Source of the DNA: Siphonodentalium dalli
Lineage: Eukaryota; Mollusca; Scaphopoda; Gadilida; Siphonodentaliidae
Assembly: GCA_032622095.1 (NCBI GenBank)
Contig: CP136061.1
Location: 68,267,127 to 68,331,126, forward strand
Reading direction: 5' to 3'
DNA length: 64,000 nucleotides
In this document: piece after piece, positions 1-14,500 of the stretch
Layout: the number at the start of each line of letters is the position of its first letter
Position numbering within the stretch: position 1 is the first letter of the stretch
Translations under genes and position numbers: made by a program
The notes under the pieces: model-generated
Databases searched by the model: none
What the model saw: only the letters and a program-made list of their open reading frames with translations
What the model was told of the DNA's origin: nothing

Positions 1-537
1 TCTTATTCAGGCACTAAGTGTAGGATTCCTTGCAATCTGTTAATCATCAGTGTCAGTGATCGCTCGTCCTGTGTAAAAAGAAGACTGACCTAGGTCTGTG
101 GCTATTTTGTGACCCATATTAAGTCAAGGTTTGGGAGGGGAATGAGGCCGCTGGACGGCCAGCCTGCCGTAGTAGCGGAAACCCTGGCCGGAACCCTATT
201 GTATAACATTTCAGGGTGCCAACTTTAGATTAAGTATTTAATAGGTAGATTGCACCATATAACCACCCTCAAACCCCAAAGCTCAGGGCATGTATCAGCT
301 TGGATCACATAAAAACATGAAATAAATGCACTACAAGATAATTCGTAGTCGGCACAGAGCCACGCCATCTCATGGTATTTTGGCTGGGTGCTGACTACTA
401 TCATGTTCGATATTGTAAATAATAAACATTTGACCTTTTGGAGAAGCCTGCACTAGTTCTGGTTATGACATAACTCATTATCACAGCAAGTGATTATCAT
501 ATCTATCCACATTCCAGGTTTAGATGGGTAGCACTGG
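1..537. other. No gene seen; intron or intergenic repeat DNA
   Basis: Contains repeated short motifs such as CGTAGTCGGCAC (around 344) that recur in the MITE at 538-969. If the plexin gene continues leftward, this is intron sequence. No exon with plexin-like residues was found. Confidence 0.5.
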
Positions 538-969
538 GTGCCGACTACGAGTTATCACGTACCTAAATTTCGCAAATACAAACTTACATGTGTGATCATG
601 CTACTTCAAAATTGATGTTTACTATTCAAGTACACGAACTAACTCGTTATTCTGGAGTGCAGAATGTTAGGGGCTTTTGTGGATCTTATCATAAAATGCC
701 AATTCAGACGGCACAACGGAGTCAGGGGCCAATGCATCAATATAACCATACATTGGCCTCAATTAGGTCGCTTTATTACAGAGATGCAGTGGCATCACTC
801 ACAACAAATATATATTTGAGCTTCCTAAGATGGCTGAAATCATGTTTATGTGGGGAACTCAATTTTTTTAATTTCTACAGCAGAATATCTAGACCCCATA
901 TAAAGTATGAGATAACTCGTAGTAGCACCCTGGAATATAGTGTAGTACGAGATAACTCGTAGCCGGCAC
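538..969. mobile_element. MITE with GTGCCGACTACGAGTTAT ends
   Basis: Left end GTGCCGACTACGAGTTATC (538) is matched in reverse complement by GATAACTCGTAGCCGGCAC ending at 969, with one difference in the compared ends. Length about 430 bp. A partial third copy of the terminal motif lies at 912-930. The 124-codon open frame inside is not protein-like. Confidence 0.6.
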
Positions 970-1289
970 TCAAAGTGTTAATAAATTTGAACTTAAGCCA
1001 TTATGACTTCTCCTTGATAACAGCCCGCTTCTGCCTAATAATCAATTAGGCAGAAGTGAATTCTCCCAATTTGAAATCCGTTTATATACAGGCTGGTCCC
1101 TGGATTAATTTTCTCCCTGTACGAGGACATGGGCTACCAATGGAGGCCATACTAAAGTCAAATTAATGGAGAAAATCTGTGGTATGTGGGTATCCTTTCC
1201 GACATTCTGGGCTATCACCATATCAAAATATAACCAAATATTGGGTCCATGCCCAAGTTACAAGCTTAAATGTTTGTAAGGAGACAAAA

Positions 1290-2380
1290 TTCAAATTTCC
1301 AAGTCAAACAAGGGTCGTAACTCTGGTGAAAATGAATTGACGAAACCCGTAGTATATCAATATCCTTTCCCCGACCTGAGATATCAACATACCCAAGCAT
1401 AACGTATACCGATAATACATATCCAAGCTACAAGCTAAAATGTTCTTTCGGACATAAAATTGACAAATTTCCTGTGTCAAACAAGGGCTGTAACTTTGGT
1501 AAAAATTAATGGACAAAACTTGTTGTATGTGGGTATCCTTGCCCCTAAGCTGTGCTATTATCATACCAAAGCACCAAATCCAATGAAACAAGCCCGAGTT
1601 ACAAGCTGAAATTTCAAACAAGTGCCATAGGACTGACAGACTGACGGATGGGCAGACAGACCCCATGACTAAATACCCCGAACCACCTTAATATTAAACT
1701 AGAGATGGGCCTATCCCAGGCGAGACTCAGGTATACCCCCCGTATTCAACATGTTATTCGAATGAAGTAGCCATTACCATATATTGGAAATGGACAATAA
1801 TGTCACTGGAAACTACCGACATGCAGCTACTCACCTGTGCAAGCTTATATTAAAGGTAAAAAAAGTTGAATAACTCGGCCAATATGAGTCCGACTCCAAA
1901 TCGCAAATGCACAGGTTCACATGTGACATCTGAAGCAAATATGATTCAAATTGAACAAAAAAATTCTGAGAATAAGTCTGGACAAAAAAAACTCAAATCT
2001 GGAGAATTCTAAGTGAAAAATGATCATAACTCAGTCACAAATGTCTGGACCAAATTCCAAATCAAAGGTGGACAGGTTCACATGATGATTGACCCCTGTA
2101 GCAAATTGGATTCAAATTGAACCAGAAAATTCTGAGAAAACATCCGAAAAAATTTATGCATTTTAAGAAAGTCTGACAGACCCCATAATCGCAGGTGTAG
2201 GAATAAAAGCTCAGACAAAATTATGAATCTTGAGAAAATTTTCTAAATCGAAAATGGGGGATAACTCCACACAAAAAAAAGTCGGACAGACCTCATAGCA
2301 GGTTCTCAGGTTCCCATTGTACTAAATATCTGTGCCAAGTTTAAAAAAAAATTGACTGAAAAATGTAGGAATAAAAACTC
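1290..2380. repeat. Degenerate tandem blocks of the 'GGCCGTAACTCTGG' family
   Basis: Diverged units near 1300-1680 (each with 'AGGGCTGTAACT', 'GGACAAAAC', 'GTGGGTATCCTT') and a second set at 1840-2380 ('AATTCTGAGAA', 'GACAGACC'). Related blocks occur at 7470-7880, 23930-24480, 48060-48420 and 62700-63050. No coding function; superfamily unknown. Confidence 0.55.
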
Positions 2381-2453
2381 AGACAAAATTGTGTCCATGA
2401 ACGCATGGACAGAAAGCTGATTGCAGTATGAGGGTACAATTATCATTACTTAC

Positions 2454-2555
2454 CGATAAATTAGGTAGATGGTCTCCATTTAACGTTATGACTTGTGTTT
2501 CACCATCATGGATGTTCATATCTACATTATTTTTTATTACTGGACAAAGATCCCT
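2454..2555 (-). CDS. Plexin exon 9: start of first IPT/TIG domain
   Basis: 34 codons, phase 0 at both ends, acceptor TTTTCAG|AGG, donor TCG|GTAAGT. Encodes D-L-C-P-V-I then G-E-T-Q-V-I-T-L-N-G-D-H-L-P-N-L-S. The C-P-x-I followed by G-x-T-x-(I/V)-T-(I/L)-x-G is the usual start of an IPT domain. The next exon was not found in 1-2453. Confidence 0.88.
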
Positions 2556-5500
2556 CTGAAAAAATAAAAAAAACAGAAGATGACAGTGAACATGAAACAA
2601 CCTGTGGGGATAATTACAGGTGCTCTATCTCTTCCCAGCATCACTGTCAACAACAACAGAACAATATTCTATGAAACTCATTTTCCATTATTATCCCAAA
2701 CAAAAATATACACACAGGAAAAACATCTATTGCTACACATATTTCACTTGTATGTTTAAAATATAGACATTCAATCAAACACATACATCAAAGATTAACA
2801 ATGCAATTTTACAAATATAATAAAAAAAAAATTCCCAGTTCATGGAAAAAATAGGAACCAAGTTATTTCCTAGTAACAGAATCTCTTATTGGCTGGTCTC
2901 TCCTACTCAAAACTAATATGTTACCCCCTGAATCAATGCAGGAAGGACATGTACAATGAATAAATACACCATGTCTGTACCTTTCCTGGAATGTTATCAA
3001 CAACTGCATGTATGTCAAGATCTTTAGTCAGATTATCTTATTACTAACATTTTTATCTAATATACGAGGGCTAGGAGGAGGACCTCTATTACTAGGAATA
3101 TCATATGACCATGTAGGAATATCCTGTGACATATAGGAATATCGGGTGACCTTATAGGAATATCGGGTGACCTTATAGGATATTCTTAGTAATGAAGGTT
3201 GATTTTGCCCGAATTTTGTTATGAATGTATCCATGACACTAGCTCAACTTTGTGAAGAAGTAAAATGTTTGTGATGAGCATTGAATGGAATGATGAATTG
3301 ACTGGCAGCCATGTTTTTTTTTTTCCCATCTACATGTCAATATCAACAGCCATGACAAATTTCATAATGATCGTGCCAGTGCCAATGGATTTAGTCAAGC
3401 AAAGAGCAAAATCCAAGATGGTTGCTGGTGGCAATGTTTAATGGTGGAATGATCCCAAAATGACTATCTACATGTCATCTACATGTCACTGTTAACATCC
3501 ATGACAAATTTCAAGATGATCCGACCAAAGGCACGACCTGTAGCCCGTTCCAAAGGATTTAGACATGCAAAGAGTAAAATCCAAGATGGCTGTCGACAGT
3601 CATCTTTTTTGGCCGAATGAGACCAAAATGACTTGTTCCCATCTGCATGTCAATATTAACATCCATGACAAATTTCATGATGAGTACGGTCTGTAGCCCG
3701 TGCTAATGGATTGAATTTTGAAATCCAAGATGGCTGCTGGTGGCCATGCTTCTTTGCCAAATGACCCCAAAATGACTCGTTCTACATGTCAACGGCCATG
3801 ACAAATTTCACAATAATCCGACCAAAGGTACGACTTGTAGCACATGCCAAACAATTTAGTCATGCAAAGAGTAAAATCCAAGAGGGATGCTGGAAGCCAT
3901 GTTTTATGGCTGAATGACCCCAAAATCACTTGTTCCCATCTACATGTAAATGTTAACAGCCATGACAAATTGCATGATGATCAGACAAAGGTACGACCTG
4001 TAGCCCATGTCAAATTATTTAGTCATGCAAAGAGTAAAATCCAAGATGGCTGCTGGTGGTCATGTTTTTTTGGCTGAATGACCCCAAAATGACTCGTTCC
4101 CATCTACATGTCAATATTAACATCCATGCCAAAATTTCATGATGATTAGACAAACAGTATGGCCTGTAGCTCGTGCTAATGGATTGCATTTTGAAATTCA
4201 AAATGGCTGTCGGCGGCCATGTTTTTTGGCCGAATAACCACAAAATGATTCATTCCCATCTACATGGCATGTCAACAGCCATGACAAATTTCATAATGAT
4301 CCGATCAAAGGTACGACATGTGGCCCGTTCTAATGAAATTGTTTATGGACGTCTCTAATAATAATAATATCCATCCACATGATAATATATTAAAAGTTTC
4401 CTTTTATGAGATGAGTTTTTGAAGTTATGACAAGGTAACATAATATTATCCTAAAACTACCGTAAATGACATATATGTTGTTCCACATGCCAACCGTAAA
4501 ACAACATTAATGTTGTTCTACCCGCCAAAGGGTTACTGAATAAATCGGCTGAAAAAGCTTCAGCAGCGATCGAATATGATTAATAATAAACAGCTTTAAA
4601 TCCTATCTAAATAAAAGAAATACAATTATGTAAACCTGAAGCTGTCTGCCAACTATTTACTTAATTTCAACATAAAAGAACATACCCGCAAAACAATAAT
4701 TTCAAATGAAGACAAATGCATGTGCATGTCAGTCGGCGATTGGTCATTTGATGTATTTGAAGAATAGAAATATACATTGTACATCCCACTCAGCATATCT
4801 TCAAATGTAAGTGAAGTTAGTCAGGGCCACGTGTATCATGGCATGTTTCTCAGTCAGCGATTGGTCGTTTGTAATTGTCTTAGGTAACATTTGGTGTAAG
4901 ATACATTTCCATACTTCATAGAAGATTTGCTAACTGATCACTTTGAGTTGAAACGGATTGTGGCACCCGATGATATATGCAGACGATGAGTGTTATTTAA
5001 ATTATTAAACTTCGTGAAAAAATAATAAATACTCTTTGTGACATCTATTTTGGTCGGGGCAAGTTGCAACCCAGGTTTAATACTATGCGATTATATAACG
5101 ACCATTTATTTAGCAATAACCAATAGTGATTCAGATGTGGTTTTGTTAATGTTGTATATACTAACATCTATTAATGAAGTTATCCATCGCTTATACACAC
5201 AAATATAGTCTACTAATTTAAGTATCCTGAATAAAGACAAGTCAAACATCACAAACCTGACAGATTTTGATCTCAGATGCATCGCAGTTGGACAACGATT
5301 CATCACTACATGTTCCAGTGACAGTATTCCATACACACTTATCATCAAATCCTTCCTCTTCATGATGATTTGTGCATTTCATGCAACTATTAGGGATAAG
5401 AGAAATATAATGAGAGGTGAGAGGCGATTGTGATTAATCATAATTAAGACAAGGCCAAAGAAAAAAATATTTGTGGTTTGGGTTTCCCTACCTACCCTAT

Positions 5501-8500
5501 TTCAAACCCCCTACCCTAAAGATTTTTTCATGGTTTTTGAGAGATGTTTCAGAAAAAAAATTTATATAACAAATTTTTTATTTTCAATGTCTCAGAATGA
5601 GTTGTTATCTGTCAAAGCATTGTTTTTATTACAGTTAATACAAAGATATCCAAAATTAATGTATCAAAATCTTGCAGAAGATACGAAAAGCCATAAGAAT
5701 ATGTTCTGAAAAAAAAATTATTTAAAAAATAAAATGTTTAGCCTTCCTGGTAAAATAAAAAAAACAAACATCCATAAATGTGAACATTACTGTGCTGACC
5801 AATGCCTCATATGCCTGAAGCTGATTAATACATGAGAAGCGGCCTGTTTGATATAAATAACAAGGAATTTCAGATATAGAAACTGCTGTCAGGAGGCAGC
5901 GAGGAATATTTTACGGAAATAAACCATCACATTTTGTTAAATTTTAGTGTCACTGAGAGAGCTATTCTCATTCTACTGGTCATGATATTAGATGGGGAAG
6001 TAAGGGCTTGTTCATGTAGTCAGGTTTAGTTCATTTCCTATGCTAAAAGTAATTACAAATGTCAACCTCAAAGACACTCAATTAGTAACATAATGGGCTG
6101 ATTCTATTCATTACACTGGACTCAGTAACAGCTTTGCATTGTCCGGGGGCATCATCTGTCATGAAAGCTGGTCCGCGATGGAGAATGCACATGTAAAAGA
6201 ACTTTGTTGCGATAATAATTATCCTTTTCTTATAATTTGCTAAGATTATATCATGTATCATTCTGTTTCATTCAGAAGTTATTCACACAATTGATAAAAA
6301 AAAGTTTAAACTATATATTTAAAATATGAGCGTGCTTAGTGTCAAGGTTCTAAATTTAGGTATTAGTTTCATTGTAAATATCAGATATCTTTCCTCATTT
6401 TGTCTAAGCCTTCGTCTGTTCGATATGCTAAATGTGGGTTTTGCCAAATTCCTGAAATGACCCAATAACATTGAATATGAATACAACTTCTTTGATCACT
6501 TTATGTTACTGACATAGCTCTGCCTTCCTTTGTGATACAAGATATAGCAATTTGAATGACCATCATATGTATGTATGTAGTACTGTATACACCCGTCAGT
6601 AAGCCCATCCCTGATGATAAACCCAGTCTATGTTTTTGCTCCCAAAAACAATCATGGGGTGATCCTCGAATATATATATACATACACACATCAAAGAAAT
6701 ATGCTCTCATTATATCTACAATATATATTGAGATATGACATAATGAAATAAAAAGAAAATACAAGCAATACTATTTGTTATTTTGTCCAATGTGTTTCCA
6801 AACAAATAAAAATGTGTACATTATTTTATTCCTCTAATCTTCTCCCCTTTGTTGGTAAATTACTCAACATCAAAGAATGTGGCAACCATTTACACCTCCA
6901 GTCACTTGTAATGTACTCACTGTCTGCTTTTTTATCCTGTGGAAGTGTGAAAACTGAGATTTTGCATGTGGGGGGTCCTTGAAGTTAAGCCCAGTCATGG
7001 CCCCCCCGGGCTTACTGATGGGTGTATACAGTAATATACATATCCCTCTGGGGACTCATTCGGCTCAGGCCTCGTCTTTTGTGAAGAATCTACAGTCTCA
7101 AATTAACTTTGTTTTTAGTTACTTTCTTTCTTCTGTTCACTTTCTGTATCCCCTAATTGGCAGAAGATAAAATGCATAAGCTATAAATATCCTGCTTAAT
7201 TGAAACAAACCCTACCTATTTCTCTGTTTGCAGTCATAGTGCTTGAAGTCTCTTGTTGTAACAGTCATACCTTTGAACTTGACAGTAATTTTCACTATTG
7301 TTTCACCTGTGAATTAATATAAAACAGCATAATTTTAATAATTGAGAATATCTTTTAATAATTCAATCACAATCTACCAAATCTGAAAAAGCTTCAACCC
7401 TTTCTTAATTAAATATGCATTGACAAGTATTGATTCCTTAGGAAATGTTCAGATATATATGTTAACAAGAGCATCACTAGGGTATTTCAAAATATGCCCG
7501 TGGTAAATAACTCAGGTGAACATTGGTGGGCGAAACCCAAATTCAAACTTGAGCTGTATTTTGTGCTAGTAAACCCACATTCCAAATTTCATTCCATTCA
7601 ATTCAGATTTAATAAAGTTATCATCCGGAAATGAAAATTAAGTGCAAATTCCAACACAAAGGGCCGTAACTTTGGTTAAATTTGGCGGGCGGAACCTAAA
7701 TTTGAACTTGACCTTTATTTTGTGCTAGTAAACCGACATACCAAATTTAAGACCATTCAGTTCAGACTTACTAAAGTTATCATCCCGAATGAAAAAAGTG
7801 AATGGATGGACAGATGATGGATGGACGAGGAGTGATGACTATAGCTTCACCGGAGACTTCATCTCAGGTGAGCTAGAAACATCTAAACAAATTTATTGAT
7901 GAAATAATTTATGGATGTGTTCTTTGATGGCATCAGCAATGCAACCTATATCATGCATTATCCATTGGCCCCATTAACCATTTCTATACTAAATGGATGC
8001 TGCCAGTCAGTTAAAAAGAGTACATCGGATTGTCTATTATTGATTTGCAGGGATGTACAGGTAATATAAACAGAGGACAGATAAATAAAAGTACAGAAGG
8101 AGTCCTATTTATTCAGGGAAAAAGGTTTAGACCTATGGATGTTTGTTGAACATATTATCTGAACATTTCCTGATAACTACTCGTCAATGATGCTTTTGTA
8201 TAGCTATAGTAAGAACTGTTTTATATCAACTTTCTGCAAGATGGAATCAAAAGTAATCAAAAAGTCATTGAAAATACTCTACAATTTTAAAAGTATTTGA
8301 TTACAACAATATTTTGGCTTTTAGATACAATACACTTTCTTCAAAATTTGTAGTAATCATTATACCTAAAAACTTGTAATCATTACTTAAAAATTTGTAA
8401 TAATTACAGATACAGAATACGATTATTCCATCCCTAGCCTTCTAGTAGCTACAAGATAAAAGCTTCCAAACAAAACAATTAATATAACATAGTGTTACAT

Positions 8501-11500
8501 AATTTGGGGGTAATCTGCAAGCTTCAGAGAAATAATATGTTGATGGACCTATGATATACTCATAATAATTACATCGATTTTTCTCTCTCTCATATTCCTT
8601 ATTTTTGATTGGACAAGTGTCCAAGTCACCAACGTAAGAACTTGAAACAGATAACATTCTGACGATAGTCTCAAAATGCTGTACCTGTAGGTCTACACCC
8701 CATATCCATAAACAGAATATAGTGAGACCCAATCTGATAGCTTTTGAGCATTTATATTCCACCTACCGATAGACCTAAACCTCATGTAGAGCAGACATAT
8801 ACTCCTTATTCCAATAACCTCAGAACATATCGCTGCCATTTTCCTGGCTATCAAATTTGAATATAATATAATACCCAACAGTGCACAAAAAATATAGTGT
8901 TATTGTGCGTGCACCGCGATGATTTTTATGTAGTAAACGCAACCATTTTAAAAATATTTCTTTACACTGCAATCTCATTAATATATGTGCTTCTAATTTG
9001 TGCTATTTTCTTTCAATTTCTACCAGTAAATTGCCTTTTTAAATTGTGATCAAATGCAACATATCATAAATTAGAACAGTATAATAATCATCTCCATATT
9101 ATCTGTGAAAAAAAATCCTTTTATGAGACGATTTTATGACGTTATCTACATACTACAGAACTACCTTCCAACCACAAAATGACATAAGGGTTAACAGAAG
9201 CTAATGAAGTAGATAATATCTATATTGGTTGAAGAATTATCAATTGACCACCAGGATCTGCCAAAACATAGTTGTAGTAAAATATTATACAAACTATTGA
9301 AGCTCCAGAAGAGACATTGATAGCCCCCTGCGTTTGTACAACCCAATTCCTCACTAGAGCTGTCATTATAGAACATGTAGGCCAAACTCGGAAGATTGAC
9401 GAGATTAATAGCGACGTTAAATTTACCATCCTGAAATGAAATATGAAAAAAAAAACAGATCAACCAATATCAGAAAGTTTTGCAAACATCAAAAGTCCTT
9501 GCAACCATTGGTTTACATGACTTTATCAGGTAACCTGAACATATTATCCAACTATTAGGACTCCTTTAGTACCCGTATTATCTGCTAGCCACCGGTGACT
9601 AGTATAGGTCCTCAAAGTCGCAAGTTTGCTTCTGTAAGGGATCTGGAGATGACACATTGCATAATTGAGGTTCCCAATCGGCGTACATCACAATATTCAC
9701 CTTTTGGAAACTTCAAACTGAGTCTATGTCTTCCGTAGCAGATGAGGCCGTGCAGAATGAGTTCCCCAGAGGGTGAATTTGGTGTTGCTTGCCCGTTATT
9801 CCTGCCAATTGGCATTGTGCCAACAATATTACTTGACATTGAATCAGGAGGATTAATAATATTTTGTAATGCAGCACATGATAACACCAGACAATGCAAA
9901 ATTATTGCTTTGTTCACTAAAAGTTAAATTTTTGAAGTTGGGCAACTAAAATAGAAACAAACACAAAGAGGCAAATTGGGGACTATATTTTCCCTCAGCA
10001 ACTCGATTGTGCAAATATACTGTCGTATACGGTTGTGAAGCGTCTCAGCCAACAATGTAAATGTGTGCATTTCTAAGCTTCTGTTAAGGATTTTGATTTG
10101 TTAAAAAGGCATAAAGCTCTAGTTTTTTTCATGTGATATACAAGATCCTCAACTCGTTATGTTGGGATATAAGATTTTATGAAACTCGTTTGATAAATTT
10201 GATTCACAAACTCGTCTATGACTCATTGTGAATCAATTTATCAAACTTGTTTCATAAAATCTTTTATCCCATCATAACTCATTGGAGAACTTCTATGTAC
10301 ACCCACAATCATGTGCAGCTTACGAAAATAGGCCTATACCAATCCTGATTACACAATTAACAAGTTACCGATTGATCATAAAATATTAGGCCATTTTGGA
10401 CAGCCCATCTCTTATTCACACATTCTGATATTACCGAAGTGATGCAATGACTGGTAATTTAACACAATGTGCCTCTTGGAAAAAGACTTCAATTTTATTA
10501 TCACCATGTGCAGAATTGGCAACAATGTGACAATGATGGTGAAAATTGAATATTAAAATCCGGTTTCCGTTTTGTTGTCGACAGTTCAACTATATGTAGG
10601 GCCCTAGCACTAAGAGAGTTAGATTTGTTAACTGAGCATTTTATATTGATTCAGGGATTTAAAATATTAATTTTAATTCAGAGAATTCACTTAGAAATAA
10701 TTTGTTCTCCTATTTGTTGTTGATTATTAGTCATTTTTTAAAACTGAAATGTGTAACATAAGATGTTCATCTAGTGTTCTATTGGCCTAATAATAATGGG
10801 AACCAACCAACAAAGTATCAGACATTTAACTACCGGTACTTTCCTTACTGAATGGATTTTCCCACTCAGTTAAAAAAAGAATACAATGTAGATGGCAGAT
10901 AATACAAGTTCAAAAGGAGTCCTATTTATTGGAAGGAAATGATCAGATAATAAGTTCAACAAACAACAAATATTTGTTGATCTTATTATCTGAACATTTC
11001 CTATGGGTATATTTAACAAAGAAAGGGTCTGATAGCGGATTTCATATCTGTGGAAAACTGCCAATTTGCAGGGTTCTACTTAGCACTAAGACCATCCAGA
11101 AATCAAGAAGTAAGAATACCAAGGTATATACAGTAATTCCCTAAATAATCGACTCCTTAACCACAGTGGAATTATGGGTAATTTTTCAGGATTTATTTGG
11201 AAATATGGCTTGTTGCCATTCATCGGAAAGCTCTCACTTAGAGCTTTCCGATGAATGGCAACAAGCCATATTTCCGACTAAATCCTGAGAAATTACCCAT
11301 AATTCTGCTGTGGTTAAGGAGTCGATTATTTAGGGAATTACTGTATTTCAGTCCCTTACAGCGATTCAATTCACTCTTGAATTTACAGTGATAGCAACCT
11401 CTAGCTGCCAATATCTTCACAAAACATTGACTCACACAGAAAACAAACATGTTTGAGCAACCAGAAATCTCAAAATGAAAAAAATATTTAACACCCCGTA

Positions 11501-14500
11501 GCATATAAATTTAAAACCATAATTGCCTATGCTATTGTGTGTGGATCACCTATTTTTAATTTCAGGTTTACACCATACGGTGGGTATAAATTTCTACTGT
11601 AGGTGTAAATAGATATTTATGAGTTAAAACATTTATATCCATAGTAAAACTACATCGTAGTTAGCAAATCAGTTCTTCGATTTCTGGTACATTCATTTAA
11701 AGTTGGAAGTTGTTATGATATCAATTTAATATGAGTAAAATTACCTGCATTTCAATCAAACGTAGCTTGTTTTATGAACTTGGAAACATATGAATGGGAA
11801 TATTAAGTGACTGATGGATTAGAAACAGACTGACATCATGACACTTGACACATATACCTTATAGTGTCATATTTGGATCACTCGGTGAGGATACGCATTA
11901 ATATTAAACAGAAGAGCAGTTGAATTTACAGAACAAATAAAAAATAATAATCATGGCATAACTAAAATCTACCCATAGTAGCCCAGATTCCAACCCCTTC
12001 AACACTCATGGTATTGTGGTTTTGAGCATTCGCGAAAAGGCTCGTGGTTAAAACCACAATTAAACTCCAAGTGGTACTCTTGGTTACTATGTGTCTCAGG
12101 AAACTCTAAACCCAAATATATGATAGTGGGTCTGATTAGCTGTTCTAAAGTATGTAATTCCAAAACCTGCTAACACCAATGTTTTCAATCAAAACCATTA
12201 TATTCAAAGAGTGTGAAGTATTTCCGTGCCTGGATATAGTTCCGTGCCTGTCTGTTACAATTGCAGAATGAGGCCCCAGATGGTGAATTAAGAGATGTTA
12301 CCCACATCATCAAATTCACCCTCTGGGGACCTCATTCTGCTTAGGCCTCATCTTGTTGTAGGGATCTGTAGTCTCAAATAAACATTGTTTTAGTTAATTT
12401 TCCCTTTTTTTCAGTTTCTATGTCCCATAATTTGCAGAAGATAAAATGCATAATCAAGGTGACTAATAGGTGAACTTCACCAACTTCAACTGGGGAGCTT
12501 CGATCTGATCCCAGGTCTCCCATAGCAGTTGAGGCCTAAGCAGAATGAGGTCCCCAGAGGGTGAGTTTGGTGACATTAGCCCACTGTGTATGATAACATC
12601 ACTAAATTCACCCTCTGGGGACCTCATTCTACATATGTCAGACACACTAAATGCAGGCTTGAGTGATGAGGAATAAATATGAGATGAACAATAAAATATT
12701 CATATAGAGTGGTTGAATATCGATCAGATTTATCTTTGGGAATACACATGTATGTGGGCATCAATATAGTGATCCAAATAAATGCATACATGCAAGCAAA
12801 AATAAAACAAATATTTGACCACACTATTATAGAGAGAAGCAACCAATAACACGTGCAATCGATAGACAAGGATAGGAGGTGGATAAAAGATGTCTCCGGT
12901 GTTCTGATTCTTTCTATATTTCCTCCAACATTTAAAAGGCTACATGGCTACACTCTCCCATAGCAGTTGAGGCCTAAGCAGAATGAGGTCCCTAGAGGGT
13001 GAAATTAGTGATGCTAGCCCACTGTGGGACAGCATCACTAACTTCACCCTCTGGGGACCTCATTCTGCAAATATCAGACACACTACATCCAGGCTTGGGA
13101 AAAACACACATGACGTTACACCTTCAGAGAAATGACAAGACTACAATTAATATACTCAGAATGTCAGCATGACTGTGAACTCTGTGTAAAGCCAGATAAA
13201 CAAAATAATTTCTTTCTGAGGGAAAGCCTCATCCCCCAAAAACCTGGTTTTCAAGCATATTTATTATCTGAGAAAAATAAGATCCGGTAAATATATATAT
13301 GTGACCCGCCATATCAAATCCAGTCGTAAGTCGGGATTTTTTTACCCTGTGCCAATGCATTCTCTTATATATGCGAGTCGACCATAGGTCGCCTCGCATA
13401 TATAAGAGAATGCATTGGCCTAACAATTTTTTTTTTTTTTTTTTAAATAAATGTTTCTTACAATTTTTAGGACATAAAATAAAAAACATCCATTACCCTG
13501 CAGGGACCCCCACACATATACAGAAGCATATAGAAGAGTGTCGTCTGCTCATGTTTGTCTGGGCCGGGTTCTTGCACCAATTTTGAAATGAAATTCAAGG
13601 AGTTTCCAGGAGTAATTAGGGGCAATTTTCCAGGGTTTTTCCAGGAGTACAATACTAAATATTCAAGGGTTTTCCAAAAATTGAATATACCGGTACATGT
13701 ACTTGATTATGGGCTCTGGTTTCATTGAAGCATGGGACTAATTATTGATGTTATATCATATTTAAATATTCATACACATACTTGCACCTGTACAACTAAA
13801 TATAACGGTAAGTTTTAATAAGCAGAAATTATTTCTCAATCACACGTATAACACATATACTCACAGTACTGTGGCAAAAGGAATTGTCATTTTTTATTCT
13901 GTCCAAAGTTCAAGACATGAACCTAGCCCGAACACACTCAAGTACATGGTTTTATTTTCACCACAGGAGAACTGGTTGGTGATGGCACTGTCTGGGAACA
14001 TTTTTTTAAATGTTCTGCTCATTGTACTACAGCTGTTGTATAAACTGTAGTGCTTAGATACCACTGTTACTGTAGCAGACCACAATAATTCAGCTTTTAG
14101 AATGTAAATATAACCCCAGCTGGCATTCACAGCCACAATACAGCCAATGGCTGATTGCGGTGGAGGGTAACGCTTTCGTGGCGAGATGTTGTTTTAAAAA
14201 CTTTGACGTTTCAAATATGGGTGAACATGCACTTAAATCCCACATGAAAGGGGCAAAACATGTGACAGCTTCTCGAAATATACAATCGACGGCCACATTA
14301 TCAAGCTTCATGCCTCCATCGCCTGCAAGTTCTAACACTGTCCCTCGCCCTCGGGAGGTGTCCGCATCTGACAGAGACGGTATATCAACAAACAATGAAA
14401 CAAGTACGGGTGCTCCACTAGGTCCTATTGCAGTTTCACCTGAGGTATGCTTTGGTGAATTCATTGAATTTTCTAGGTCATAATATTGCATCATGTATGG

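Noticed and set aside
588-962. 124-codon open frame
   Set aside because: Lies almost exactly inside a TIR-bounded MITE (538-969); no domain or splice signals.
1304-1666. 120-codon minus frame, hydrophobic stretches
   Set aside because: Covers degenerate tandem units of a dispersed repeat; the similar-looking segments come from repetition, not a protein family.
13348-13440. CRISPR-like or miRNA-gene interpretation of the regularly repeated hairpins
   Set aside because: Eukaryotic context, no spacers; hairpins are part of TTAA/TIR elements. A miRNA role is possible but not shown by sequence alone.
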